From Parafrankia irregularis (GTDB taxonomy: Bacteria; Actinomycetota; Actinomycetes; Frankiales; Frankiaceae): a DNA stretch of 64,000 nt. The first letter of the stretch is position 1; each line of letters starts with the position of its first letter. Below the pieces are notes generated by a model. The model saw only the letters and a program-made list of their open reading frames with translations. It was not told the origin of the DNA and made no database searches. Of the stretch, positions 24,962-33,519 are shown piece by piece. The stretch is taken from assembly GCF_001536285.1 (NCBI RefSeq), contig NZ_FAOZ01000010.1, positions 169,674 through 233,673 of the forward strand, read 5' to 3'. The position numbers and the translations under genes are program-made.

Positions 24962-27456
24962 TGGCGGCCGTCGGGCGGGTGGTGCGCTCCGGGGTGGCGC
25001 GCCGGCGGGTGCAGACCGCGGTGATGGTGCTGACCGTGGTCACCGCGGTGAGCGCGTCGGTACTCGCGGCAGGCCTGCTCGTCGCTTCCCGGGCGCCCTT
25101 CGACCGCGCGTTCGCCCGGCAGGCCGGGGCGCACCTGACCGCGCGGTTCGACGGCGGCGCCGTCCATACCGACACGCTGGCCGCGACCCGTTCCCTTCCA
25201 GGAGTCGCGGCCGCGGCCGGGCCGTTCCGCACGCTGTCCACCCGCCCCACCGCGGTCACCCTGCCCGACGGCGGCGGCCTGAACATTCCGGACGGACAGC
25301 TGCCGCTGCTGACGTTGGTCGGCCGCTCCGCGGCGGACGCGGCCGGCCAGGTCGACAAGGTGATCCTGGTCGACGGCCGTTGGCCGACCGGGCCGGGTGA
25401 GATCGTGCTCGACGCCGGTGCCTCGCTGCCGCCGTTGACCGGACTGAAGCTCACGTTCGCCGATCTGCCGGGCGCTCCGGTTCTCACGGTTGTCGGCCGG
25501 GGCCGATCCATGACGCACAGCGCGTCCGGCTGGGTCACGCCGGATCAGCTCACAGCCCTGGCGCAGGCCCCGGAGTCGGCGGGATACCAGATGCTCTACC
25601 GGCTCACCGCGGCCGCCACCGACGCCGAGGTCCAGGCCGGGCGGGACGCGATCAGCGCGGCGCTGCCGGCCGGCACGATGACCGGCTCGCAGTCCTATCT
25701 GCCCGTCCGCAGGAGCGCGCTCGCGGACACCACGGTCTACGTCCCGTTCGTGGCCGCCTTCGGGCTGCTGGCGCTCGCGATGTCCGCACTGATCATCGGC
25801 ATCGTGGTCAGCGGGGCGGTGGGCGCCTCAACCTGGCGGATCGGAGTGCTCAAGGCACTCGGCTTCACGCCGGTCCAGGTCGTGCGGGCCTACGTCGGCC
25901 AGGCCCTGGTACCGAGCGCGGTCGGCACCGGGCTCGGGCTGCTGCTGGGCAACCTCGCGGCGGTCCCGATCCTCGACCAGCAGGCTTCGGCCTACCAGGT
26001 GGGGGCGCAGACCATTCCGCCCTGGGTCGACATCGCCGTCGCCGGCTGGGTCCTCCTCCTCGTCGGCCTCGCCGCGCTGCTCGCCTCGGCGCGGGCGGGC
26101 CGGCTGCGCGCGATGGACGCGATCGCGGTCGGCCGGGCGCCGCGTGCCGGCCGCGGCCGGCTGGCGCAGCGGTTGGCCGGCCGGCTTCCGCTGCCCCGCC
26201 CGATCGCTCTCGGGCTCGCGGCCCCGTTCGCGCACCCCGCCCGCTCGGCGGTGCTCGCGGCCGCGGTGTGCCTCGGTGTGGTCGGAGCGACGTTCGCCGT
26301 CAGCCTCGGCGCCACGCTCACCACGCTCACCGAGGACAACGGCGCGGATGGCCGCGGCGACGTCCTGATCGACATGGGGGGCATGCTGGCCGCGGGTGAC
26401 GGCGTCGCGGCCGTCGAGACCCGCGGGAAGCCGGGGAACCAGGCGGGCCCGGCCGGCGGGGCGGTCGGCGGCGGCTCAGTCGGCGGCTCAGTCGGCGGCG
26501 GAGGCCCGGCCAACGGCGGCGGTCCGGCGCAGGAGCCGGACCCACGGGCGGCGGCAGCGGCGATCTCCGCCGCGCCGGGCACGGAGCGCTTCTACGGAAC
26601 CGCCGAGACCGAACTGTCCGCGGCGGCGATCGCCGGCCCGCTCCAGGTCACCGCCTACGACGGCGACGCCTCCTGGGCGAGCCTTCCGATGATCTCCGGC
26701 AGGTGGTTCGGCGGACCCGGCGAGGCCGTCGTCGACACCCGGTTCCTGCGCGCGGCGAACACCGAGGTCGGAGGAACGGTCACCCTCGACGGCGGCGGGC
26801 GCACGGTCACACTGCGGATCGCCGGCGAGTTCTTCGACCTCCATGCCGACACCATCGATCTGAGGACCGACATGGGCTCGCTCGCGAGCCTCGGGCTCGG
26901 CCTGGCTCCGAGCAGGTTCGACGTCGATCTCAGGACCGGCACGGACGCCGTGCAGTACCTGGCACGGCTGCGGCCGGACCTCGAGGCCGCCGGCGCGATG
27001 GGCTGGACGAACGATCCCGCGCCCGGCAGCACGATCATCATCATGAGATCGCTGATCACGATGCTGACCCTGATGATCGCCGCCGTGGCGGTGCTCGGCG
27101 TCCTCGACACGGTCGTGCTGGATGTCCGACGCCGGGTGCGGGACTTCGGCATCCTCAAGGCGCTGGGCATGACCCCGCGCCAGACCATGGTGGTGATCGT
27201 GACCTCGGTGGCCGGCATCGGGGTGCTGGCCGGGTTGGTCGGCGTACCCACCGGGATCGCCCTGCACCACTTCGTCGTGCCCAGGATGGGTGCCACCGGC
27301 GGCACCAGCGTCCCGGCCCGCTATCTGGACGTCCTGCGCCTGCCGGAACAGCTCGGCCTGCTCGCCGGCGGCCTCGTCATCGCCGTCGCGGGAGCGCTGG
27401 CACCTGCCGGGTGGGCGGCGGGAAGCAGGACCGCGACGGCCCTGCGTTCCGAGTAA
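24961..27456 (+). CDS. FtsX/MacB-fold ABC permease
   Basis: 831 residues. It has the layout of actinomycete double-FtsX permeases: N-terminal helix and MacB-like periplasmic domain, an FtsX triplet of helices around 255-380 (VPFVAAFGLLALAMSALIIGIVVSGAVGAS), a second N-terminal-like helix and domain, then a final FtsX triplet from about 700. A Gly-rich low-complexity insert lies at ~480-520. The start ATG overlaps the ATPase stop by one base. With the ATPase it probably exports or senses a hydrophobic peptide or lipid. Confidence 0.92.
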   Translation: MAAVGRVVRSGVARRRVQTAVMVLTVVTAVSASVLAAGLLVASRAPFDRAFARQAGAHLTARFDGGAVHTDTLAATRSLPGVAAAAGPFRTLSTRPTAVTLPDGGGLNIPDGQLPLLTLVGRSAADAAGQVDKVILVDGRWPTGPGEIVLDAGASLPPLTGLKLTFADLPGAPVLTVVGRGRSMTHSASGWVTPDQLTALAQAPESAGYQMLYRLTAAATDAEVQAGRDAISAALPAGTMTGSQSYLPVRRSALADTTVYVPFVAAFGLLALAMSALIIGIVVSGAVGASTWRIGVLKALGFTPVQVVRAYVGQALVPSAVGTGLGLLLGNLAAVPILDQQASAYQVGAQTIPPWVDIAVAGWVLLLVGLAALLASARAGRLRAMDAIAVGRAPRAGRGRLAQRLAGRLPLPRPIALGLAAPFAHPARSAVLAAAVCLGVVGATFAVSLGATLTTLTEDNGADGRGDVLIDMGGMLAAGDGVAAVETRGKPGNQAGPAGGAVGGGSVGGSVGGGGPANGGGPAQEPDPRAAAAAISAAPGTERFYGTAETELSAAAIAGPLQVTAYDGDASWASLPMISGRWFGGPGEAVVDTRFLRAANTEVGGTVTLDGGGRTVTLRIAGEFFDLHADTIDLRTDMGSLASLGLGLAPSRFDVDLRTGTDAVQYLARLRPDLEAAGAMGWTNDPAPGSTIIIMRSLITMLTLMIAAVAVLGVLDTVVLDVRRRVRDFGILKALGMTPRQTMVVIVTSVAGIGVLAGLVGVPTGIALHHFVVPRMGATGGTSVPARYLDVLRLPEQLGLLAGGLVIAVAGALAPAGWAAGSRTATALRSE

Positions 27457-27519
27457 CCCGCGCTCCGAATGACGCGCCGGAGCCCGCTACCGACGCCTGC
27501 CGTGGTTGATCGACCGCGA

Positions 27520-28077
27520 CTACTCCCCCGCGGTGGGCTCCGGCGCGCCCCCGAAAATGCTGTTGCAGAACAGCAGGTAGAACTGGTCGGGCTGGGGCAC
27601 GTACTCAAGCTTCTCCAGCTCGCTCTTGTGGTCCCCCTCGGTCTCCAGGGCGAACGTGCCATAGCCGAGCACCCGACCGTTGGGATCGAGGGTGTAGGAG
27701 AGGTCCGTGATCTTCGACATCGGAATGCTCTGCACCTTGAGGGAGATGATGCCGGACACCTTGACAAACCGCGAGTTCGTGACCAGCAGGATCGTGCAGT
27801 ACCAGGTGAGCATGCGCCACAGCAACCGCAGGACCGCGGCGAGCGCACCCCACCACAGCAGCGTGATCAGGATGCCGCCGCCCCTGCCATGGGCCGCCGC
27901 GTAGATGTTGAGTGCCACGACGCCCACGAGGACCGCGACCGTCTCGAGTACCACCCGAGCAAGAACCACCCAGTGCAGTCTAATCCGGACAATTGCCTGC
28001 TCATTCGCCGCCAGAAATCGGTAATTACGCACGCAGAGCTCGCCCCCGTCTCCACACTTTGCCACATGATCGCACAT
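27520..28077 (-). CDS. PH-domain membrane protein (bPH2)
   Basis: About 185 residues from ATG 28077; an in-frame GTG at 28032 is an alternative with a G-rich site upstream. Two adjacent hydrophobic helices (HWVVLARVVLETVAVLVGVVALNIYAA and ILITLLWWGALAAVLRLLW) precede a bacterial pleckstrin-homology domain containing ILLVTNSRFVKVSGIISLKVQSIPMSKITDLSY, the YdbS/YdbT-type signature. The C-terminus is short and acidic. Function of these proteins is poorly known. It converges with the ABC permease with 63 bp between. Confidence 0.82.
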   Translation of the reverse strand: MCDHVAKCGDGGELCVRNYRFLAANEQAIVRIRLHWVVLARVVLETVAVLVGVVALNIYAAAHGRGGGILITLLWWGALAAVLRLLWRMLTWYCTILLVTNSRFVKVSGIISLKVQSIPMSKITDLSYTLDPNGRVLGYGTFALETEGDHKSELEKLEYVPQPDQFYLLFCNSIFGGAPEPTAGE

Positions 28078-28246
28078 TTCGGGCGCGGCTGACCACCCCG
28101 AACGAGATCCGACTCCAAGGAGCGCGGGCGAAGCCGGCACAGCGCCGGGTCGACGTGAAACGAATCGCGCTCCGGAACAATCGTCCGAGCTGCCAGCCCG
28201 CCATTGGAACCGGCATTGAACCGCGGCCCCGCCGACCCGGCGGCGA

Positions 28247-28268
28247 CAATGTCGCGACAGCGACATTG
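28247..28268. promoter_or_regulatory. palindrome, operator candidate
   Basis: CAATGTCGC and GCGACATTG are perfect 9-bp arms around GACA. This 22-bp dyad lies about 180 bp upstream of the PH-domain gene and 450 bp upstream of the solute-binding gene. Confidence 0.5.
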
Positions 28269-28577
28269 ACATCACCACCGAAGCCGGCGATGATCACTCA
28301 CCTCCGCCGGCTCGGCGGTTTGGAGTCAGCCACCCGCGGGTAACGGCCCCCCGAGGCCCCGCGGTGAGATACCGCGGCCCGGCGGATAGCGCACCCCCCA
28401 CCGCCGGGCGGCCCGGGGTAGCTCCGCCAGGTGGCTCGACGGTGAATCGAAGGAAAATTTCCGTCGACGAAGCCGACAGCTCGAAACCATGGCGAGAACA
28501 CATTTCCCAACGACGGCAACCCGCACTCACCAGGTCAGTCGATCTTGGTATTGTTGCCGCGAAAGTGTTTAGCCTGC

Positions 28578-28611
28578 GGAGTTCGGTGGATGGATCACAG
28601 CCACGAACTCC
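28578..28611 (+). promoter_or_regulatory. stem-loop in 5' leader
   Basis: GGAGTTCG pairs with CGAACTCC, extended by three further pairs past a single bulged G. It ends 113 bases before the ATG of the solute-binding protein and could be a leader structure or an attenuator. No known riboswitch is recognised. Confidence 0.35.
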
Positions 28612-28724
28612 ACTCCAGGGGGAGAGCTCACAGGTGATCGGGATGCCAGGTTTACGGCGCGCCTGACGTACGGCGACACGACCCGATCCCACTTTTCTTT
28701 CGAGACCACCAGCCAGGGGGCCTG

Positions 28725-29945
28725 ATGCTCTCCCGCCGTCGGACGCTGTGCGCTGCACTCTCCGCGGTCATCCTCGGCACGGCGAGCCTGCTCGCCGGAT
28801 GCACGTCGCCCGAGGCAAGCGCGGCCGTCGGCTGCACCGCGCCCGGTGTGACCGACGACCAGATCAGTCTCGGCGTACTGGTCCCGGACTCCGGGCCGGC
28901 CGCGGAGGGCTTCACGAACTCGCTGGCCGGGGTCGAGGCCCGCCTCGGCGCGGTGAACGCGGCCGGGGGCGTGAACGGCCGAAAGGTCGTCTACCAGTGG
29001 CGCGACGACAAGGGCTCGACAACCGGAAACGACCTCGGTGCCCGCGAGCTCGTCGAGCGCCAGCAGGTCTTCGGGCTGGTCGAGCTGTCGGTGGCCGCCT
29101 CGGCGAGCGCGGCCTACCTGGCCGGCCGGGGCGTTCCCGTGACCGGCCTGGCCAACGAGCCGGTCTGGTCGACGATGCCGAACATGTTCGCGTTCACCTA
29201 TGTGACCGGCGCCGCCGTCGACACGCAGGGGCGCTTTGTGAGCTCCCAGGGCGGTACCCGTGCGGTGATCCTGCAGCCCGCACTGTCGGCGGGCATGACC
29301 GAGACCGGGCAGAAATACGAGGCCAGCATGAGGGCCGCCGGCGTTCGCGTGGTCGACATCGTCAACTTCACCTCGGGCGTGGACACGCCGACCACGGTTG
29401 CCAAAAGAGTCATCTCGGCAAAGGCCGACACGATTATCAGCCTCATTTCCCCGGAGAATCTCATCGGCGTTCTCAACCTGCTGCGGCAGGCCAGTCGCGC
29501 GCCGAAGGTGGTTCTTTCGACCAACGGTTACGGCCGGGAGCTCCTGCAGAACTTCGGGGCGCAGGCGGCGGGAATCACCATGCCGCTGGTTTACCGGCCG
29601 TTGGAGCTCGGCGGCCCGGCGACCGAGGCCTACCTCGACGCGATGACGCGGTACGCACCGCAGGTCACCCATCCCGAGAACGACGCCTCGGTGCTCGCCT
29701 ACATCGCCACCGACATCTACCTGGAGGGCCTGCGCCTGGCCGGGGCCTGCCCGAACCGCCAGGGCTTCATCGGCCGGCTGCGCGCGGTGAACAGCTACGA
29801 CGCCGGCGGCCTGATCAGCCCGATCAGCTTCCGCACCGACGCGATCCGGCCGACCACGTGCTACTCCTTCGTGCAGGCCAACTCGGCCGGCAACGGGTTC
29901 CTGGTGGTCGAGCCGGATCTGTGTGGCAGCGCGATCAGCCCCTGA
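28725..29945 (+). CDS. branched-chain amino acid-type ABC substrate-binding lipoprotein (orphan)
   Basis: 406 residues from ATG 28725, with CAGGGGG ahead. The signal sequence ends in a lipobox LAGC (Cys26). The mature protein GCTAPGVTDDQISLGVLVPDSG and AAGGVNGRKVVYQWRDDKGS is a type I periplasmic-binding protein. It resembles the product at 1720-3000 in signature and length. No membrane or ATPase components are nearby, so it may feed a transporter elsewhere or act as a sensor. It is followed after 111 bp by a metallopeptidase. Confidence 0.9.
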   Translation: MLSRRRTLCAALSAVILGTASLLAGCTSPEASAAVGCTAPGVTDDQISLGVLVPDSGPAAEGFTNSLAGVEARLGAVNAAGGVNGRKVVYQWRDDKGSTTGNDLGARELVERQQVFGLVELSVAASASAAYLAGRGVPVTGLANEPVWSTMPNMFAFTYVTGAAVDTQGRFVSSQGGTRAVILQPALSAGMTETGQKYEASMRAAGVRVVDIVNFTSGVDTPTTVAKRVISAKADTIISLISPENLIGVLNLLRQASRAPKVVLSTNGYGRELLQNFGAQAAGITMPLVYRPLELGGPATEAYLDAMTRYAPQVTHPENDASVLAYIATDIYLEGLRLAGACPNRQGFIGRLRAVNSYDAGGLISPISFRTDAIRPTTCYSFVQANSAGNGFLVVEPDLCGSAISP

Positions 29946-30056
29946 TCAGGGTCCCTGACCAGAGCCGCCGGCGGACCGGCCGACCGATGTTCACCCAGAA
30001 CGGATTCGCCGTGGGCTCCTTCCCTGAACCCGGGTTGGGCGCCAGACTTCGTTGTT

Positions 30057-32012
30057 GTGAGCATCCTCGACGACGCCCTTGAGGGCATGGACCTCGACGT
30101 CCGACCGCAGGACGACCTCTTCGGCCATGTGAACGGCAGATGGCTCGTCGAGGCGGAGATCCCTTCGGACCGTTCGAGCTGGGGCCCGTTCGTACAGCTC
30201 GCCGACGCTGCCGAGCAGCAGGTCCGCGACATCATCGCCGACCTCGCCGCCCAGGACCCCGCCGCCCAGGGCGAGGAGACGCGGAAGATCGCCGACCTCT
30301 ACAACTCCTTCCTGGACTTCGACGCGGTCCAGGCGCTCGGCCTCGACCCGGTACGTCCGCTGCTGGACGCCGCCGGGGCGCTGCGTGACGTCCAGGGCCT
30401 CGCCGCCTTCCTCGGCGGCTTCGAGCGGGTCGGCGGCAACGGGCTGTTCGGCTCCTATGTCGACACCGACGACCGCAACTCGGACCGTTACCTGTTCCAT
30501 CTGCGGCAGGGCGGCCTCGGCCTGCCCGACGAGTCGTACTACCGCGACGACCGGTTCGCCGAGATCCGCGAGAAGTACGCCGCCTACCTGGCCCGCATGT
30601 TCGAGCTCGCGCAGCTGCCCGACCACGAGGAGGCCGCGCAGCGGATCCTCGCCCTGGAGACCCTGCTCGCGAAGGGCCACTGGGAGCGGGCCGAGACCCG
30701 CGACGTCCAGAAGACCTACAACCTCATGACCACCGCCGAGCTGGCGGCGCTGTGCCCCAGCTTCGACTGGGACGCCTACGTCACCGCGCTGGGCGGTCAG
30801 CTGACCGGCCCACACGCCACACTCGCCGAGGCGTGCGTGCGGCAGCCGTCGTTCTTCGAGCATCTGTCGATCGTGCTGAGCGACACTCCGGTCGAGGTCT
30901 GGCGCGAGTGGCTGGCGAGCCGGGTGCTGCGCGCGGCCGCACCGTACCTGTCGGAACCGTTCGTCCAGACGAACTTCGACTTCTACGGCCGCACCCTCAG
31001 CGGCGCGCCCGAGCCGCGGGCGCGTTGGAAGCGCGGGGTGTCGTTCGTCGAGACCGCGATCGGTGAGGCCGTCGGCCGGGAGTACGTCGCCCGTCACTTC
31101 CCGCCGCAGGCCAAGGCGCAGATGGACAACCTTGTCTCGAACCTGCTCGCGGCCTACCGCGAGTCGATCTCCCGGCTGGACTGGATGACCGAGGAGACCA
31201 AGCGGCGCGCCTACGAGAAGCTCGAGACGTTCCGGCCGAAGATCGGCTACCCCGACCGGTTCCGGGACTACTCGGCCCTGCAGGTGCGCCGGGACGACCT
31301 GGTCGGCAACGCGCAGGCCGCCGCCGCGTTCGAGACGGACCGGGAGCTCGCCAAGATCGGCTCGCCGGTCGACCGGGACGAGTGGTTCATGCTCCCGCAG
31401 ACGGTCAACGCCTACTACAACCCGGGCACCAACGAGATCTGCTTCCCGGCCGGCATCCTGCAGAAGCCGTTCTTCAGCCCGGACGCCCACCCGGCCGAGA
31501 ACTACGGCGGCATCGGCGCGGTCATCGGGCACGAGGTCGGCCACGGCTTCGACGACCAGGGGGCGCAGTACGACGGCGCCGGCAACCTCAACGACTGGTG
31601 GACCCCGGCCGACAAGGCCGCCTTCGAGGTGAAGTCCAAGACGCTGGTCGAGCAGTACAACGCGCTCGAGCCGCGCAACCTCCCCGGGGAGAAGGTGAAC
31701 GGTGCGCTCACCGTGGGCGAGAACATCGGTGACCTCGGCGGCCTGACCATCGCGCACACCGCGTACATCATCGCCACCGGCGGCGAGGCGTCCCGGGATG
31801 ACCGGCGGCGGCTGTTCATGAACTGGGCCTATGTGTGGCGCACCAAGCGCCGCCTCGAGCTCGAGCGCCAGTACCTCGCCACCGACCCGCACAGCCCGCC
31901 GGAGCTGCGGGCCAACATCGTGCGCAACCTCGACGAGTTCCACGAGGTCTTCGGCACCACCCCCGGCGACGGCCTGTGGCTCGACCCGGACGACCGGGTC
32001 CGCATCTGGTAG
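30057..32012 (+). CDS. M13-family (neprilysin-like) zinc metallopeptidase
   Basis: 651 residues from GTG 30057; the length matches actinomycete M13 enzymes such as Zmp1. The zinc site is HEVGH (His492, Glu493, His496), with the third ligand Glu555 and Asp559 in GENIGD. NAYYNPGTNEICFPAGILQ upstream is the conserved substrate-binding segment. There is no signal peptide or membrane anchor, unlike eukaryotic relatives, so it is cytosolic or exported by an unrecognised route. M13 enzymes cleave small peptides. A clear hairpin ends the gene. Confidence 0.95.
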   Translation: MSILDDALEGMDLDVRPQDDLFGHVNGRWLVEAEIPSDRSSWGPFVQLADAAEQQVRDIIADLAAQDPAAQGEETRKIADLYNSFLDFDAVQALGLDPVRPLLDAAGALRDVQGLAAFLGGFERVGGNGLFGSYVDTDDRNSDRYLFHLRQGGLGLPDESYYRDDRFAEIREKYAAYLARMFELAQLPDHEEAAQRILALETLLAKGHWERAETRDVQKTYNLMTTAELAALCPSFDWDAYVTALGGQLTGPHATLAEACVRQPSFFEHLSIVLSDTPVEVWREWLASRVLRAAAPYLSEPFVQTNFDFYGRTLSGAPEPRARWKRGVSFVETAIGEAVGREYVARHFPPQAKAQMDNLVSNLLAAYRESISRLDWMTEETKRRAYEKLETFRPKIGYPDRFRDYSALQVRRDDLVGNAQAAAAFETDRELAKIGSPVDRDEWFMLPQTVNAYYNPGTNEICFPAGILQKPFFSPDAHPAENYGGIGAVIGHEVGHGFDDQGAQYDGAGNLNDWWTPADKAAFEVKSKTLVEQYNALEPRNLPGEKVNGALTVGENIGDLGGLTIAHTAYIIATGGEASRDDRRRLFMNWAYVWRTKRRLELERQYLATDPHSPPELRANIVRNLDEFHEVFGTTPGDGLWLDPDDRVRIW

Positions 32013-32036
32013 ACCGCATCCGGTAGCGGACCCCCT

Positions 32037-32059
32037 CGGGAGCCTGCGGCAGGCTCCCG
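32037..32059 (+). terminator. hairpin terminator of the M13 gene
   Basis: CGGGAGCCTG and CAGGCTCCCG form a 10-bp perfect stem with a CGG loop 25 bases after the stop codon. No T-tract follows. Confidence 0.7.
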
Positions 32060-32325
32060 GGCTCCGGACTTTGGCTGCTGCCAAGCAAGGGTCGCCAGGC
32101 CGCTGCGCTGGCCTCCACGGATGCAGGGAGGAACAGGGCCGCCACACCTGGCGATCAAGCCCCGACCTGCGGCTCGCGTCGGTTTCCCGGGTCAAAGTTG
32201 AGGATCTGGTCGTCTGGTCAGTGGGGAGCGGGCAGCAGGATGGCGCCAGCCGGGTTTTGACGGGATGTGACCACTACCAGCTACTACTCGGCGACCATGG
32301 GGGGTGGGAGGGGTTGGAGGCCAGG

Positions 32326-32373
32326 AAGATCAAGGGATTTTGGTCGTTGTAACGACCAAAATCCCTTGATCTT
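32326..32373. repeat. 48-nt perfect palindrome (hairpin) in repeat A
   Basis: Two 23-bp perfectly complementary arms beginning AAGATCAAGGGATTTTGG surround a GT spacer. Transcribed from either strand it forms a very stable hairpin. Confidence 0.95.
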
Positions 32374-32498
32374 GTCCGATAGCAAACGCGGACGCGGACG
32401 CGGACTCGGTGGCGGCTGGGTGTCGCCGCGCCGCCGGGCAGGGGCCGCCGCGCCTGGCCCATCAAGCCCCGACCCCTGACTCACGTCAGTTTCGTGCC

Positions 32499-32544
32499 AG
32501 AGTGGAGGATCTCGGTCGTTCCGACAGCCGAAACCCTCCACTCT
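32499..32544. repeat. imperfect palindrome at right end of repeat A
   Basis: Outer arms AGAGTGGAGG / CCTCCACTCT are perfect; the inner part (TCGGTCGTTCCGACAGCCGA) is imperfect. It belongs to the same arm family as 39416-39469 and 42998-43051. Confidence 0.8.
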
Positions 32545-32609
32545 TGCGGGTTACCAAACGACCCTGCGCCCCGTTTTGTCGCTCTTGATGTGAATTGCCG
32601 GCGACGATC

Positions 32610-33419
32610 TCAGGCGGCGGCGTTCGTCCCGTCCGCGCGCAGCACGCCACGGCGGATCAGCTCGCCGATGACCTCCTCGGCCGCCGCGCGGGCGTCGGCG
32701 AGCCGGGCCCGCGCCGCCGCCTGAGAGTGACCGGCGACGATGGCGTCGACGACGCGCCGCTGAGCCTCGACGACCTCCTCGGGTGCGCGCCGGTCACTCT
32801 CCCGCGCGGCCCAGGCGAGGAAACCGCCCACGCCGTGCAGCTCGGCGAGCAGGCGTGGGGTCGCACCCGCATCATGCTGCAGCTGGACGATCTCGGCGAC
32901 GAGATCCTTCGTCCGGGTGCCGGCCACCGCCGCGTCGGCCCGTCCGTCGGCGGACGCACCGCCAGCGGACGCGTTGTCGGCAGACGTACCGCCAGCGGAC
33001 GCGCTGTCGGCAGACGCGCTGTCGGCCAGCGCCTGGAGGAGGCCCTGGAGCCGGGCGAGCACCCGCGGGTCGCGGTCCTTCGCGACCCGCGCCGCCGCGA
33101 CCCCGCTCAGCACGCCCAGGACGTGGAAGTCCGCGCGCAGCGTGCCGGCGTCGAAGTGCGCCACGATCGCCACCCGGTGCATCCGGGTGGCGATCAGCCC
33201 GTCCCGCTCGAGCAGCACGAGTGCCTCGCGGACCGGGGTGGGGCTCACCCCGAGCGCCGTGCCGATCCGTTCGACGTCGATCCGGTCACCGCGCCGGAGA
33301 CTGCCCGCGAAGATCTCCCGCTGCACGTACTCGACGACCGCGGCGCTTGTTCGGGTGCGCCGCAGCGCGGCTGGGACAACCACCTGACCATCGTGACCAC
33401 CACGGGCGGCAAACGTCAA
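32610..33419 (-). CDS. GntR-family (FadR/VanR-type) transcriptional regulator
   Basis: 269 residues from TTG 33419; a GTG at 33386 is an alternative. An N-terminal winged helix (AAVVEYVQREIFAGSLRRGDRI, GVSPTPVREALVLLERDGLI) precedes a helical FCD-like effector domain interrupted by an Ala/Ser/Asp-rich insert encoded by a 30-bp tandem repeat. It is divergent from the amidohydrolase-P450-ligase genes, so it probably represses them and responds to the substrate or its CoA ester. Confidence 0.88.
   Translation of the reverse strand: MTFAARGGHDGQVVVPAALRRTRTSAAVVEYVQREIFAGSLRRGDRIDVERIGTALGVSPTPVREALVLLERDGLIATRMHRVAIVAHFDAGTLRADFHVLGVLSGVAAARVAKDRDPRVLARLQGLLQALADSASADSASAGGTSADNASAGGASADGRADAAVAGTRTKDLVAEIVQLQHDAGATPRLLAELHGVGGFLAWAARESDRRAPEEVVEAQRRVVDAIVAGHSQAAARARLADARAAAEEVIGELIRRGVLRADGTNAAA
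32951..33025. repeat. 30-bp tandem repeat in GntR gene
   Basis: Two and a half units of 30 bp (32951, 32981, 33011) encode the Ala-Asp-Ser insert within the effector domain. Confidence 0.8.
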
Positions 33420-33519
33420 TTAAGTATCCAAAATTGTAGATTGCCAGCGGTACAGAGTGAACGTACACTCATGTCCGCGTGAGCGCGGCCACGGCCGCAC
33501 CGACCCAAGGAGGCCCTGA
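33420..33519. promoter_or_regulatory. divergent promoter with operator candidate
   Basis: AT-rich for this genome. GAGTG and CACTC half-sites (33455-33459, 33466-33470) form a short dyad, and GTAC occurs at two points around it. It is a candidate GntR operator. AAGGAGG just before 33520 is the amidohydrolase ribosome site. Confidence 0.45.

Larger units (their letters stand above)
28078..28724. other. 647-bp divergent intergenic region
   Basis: No credible gene. The region contains a palindrome at 28247-28268 and a stem-loop at 28578-28611 in the leader of the solute-binding protein gene. Otherwise it is GC-rich with one AT-richer part (28440-28570) that may hold promoters. Confidence 0.55.
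32085..32604. repeat. long dispersed intergenic repeat, copy A
   Basis: Nearly identical to 46950-47413: by eye the first ~110 bases differ at about five positions. Copy A has about 43 extra bases near 32190-32235. It contains two copies of a ~47-bp box (32139-32185 and 32445-32492) flanking a 48-nt palindrome (32326-32373), and a second imperfect palindrome at the right end. It abuts the 3' end of the GntR gene. The short open frames inside are not gene-like. It looks like a non-autonomous mobile element or MITE. Confidence 0.85.

Noticed and set aside
28612..28724. Riboswitch in the leader of the solute-binding gene
   Set aside because: No recognised riboswitch core is present, only a simple stem-loop just upstream.
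32094..32479. Short conserved frames inside repeats A and B
   Set aside because: The peptides match between copies only because the DNA does; frames are interrupted by indels between copies and no start signal exists.
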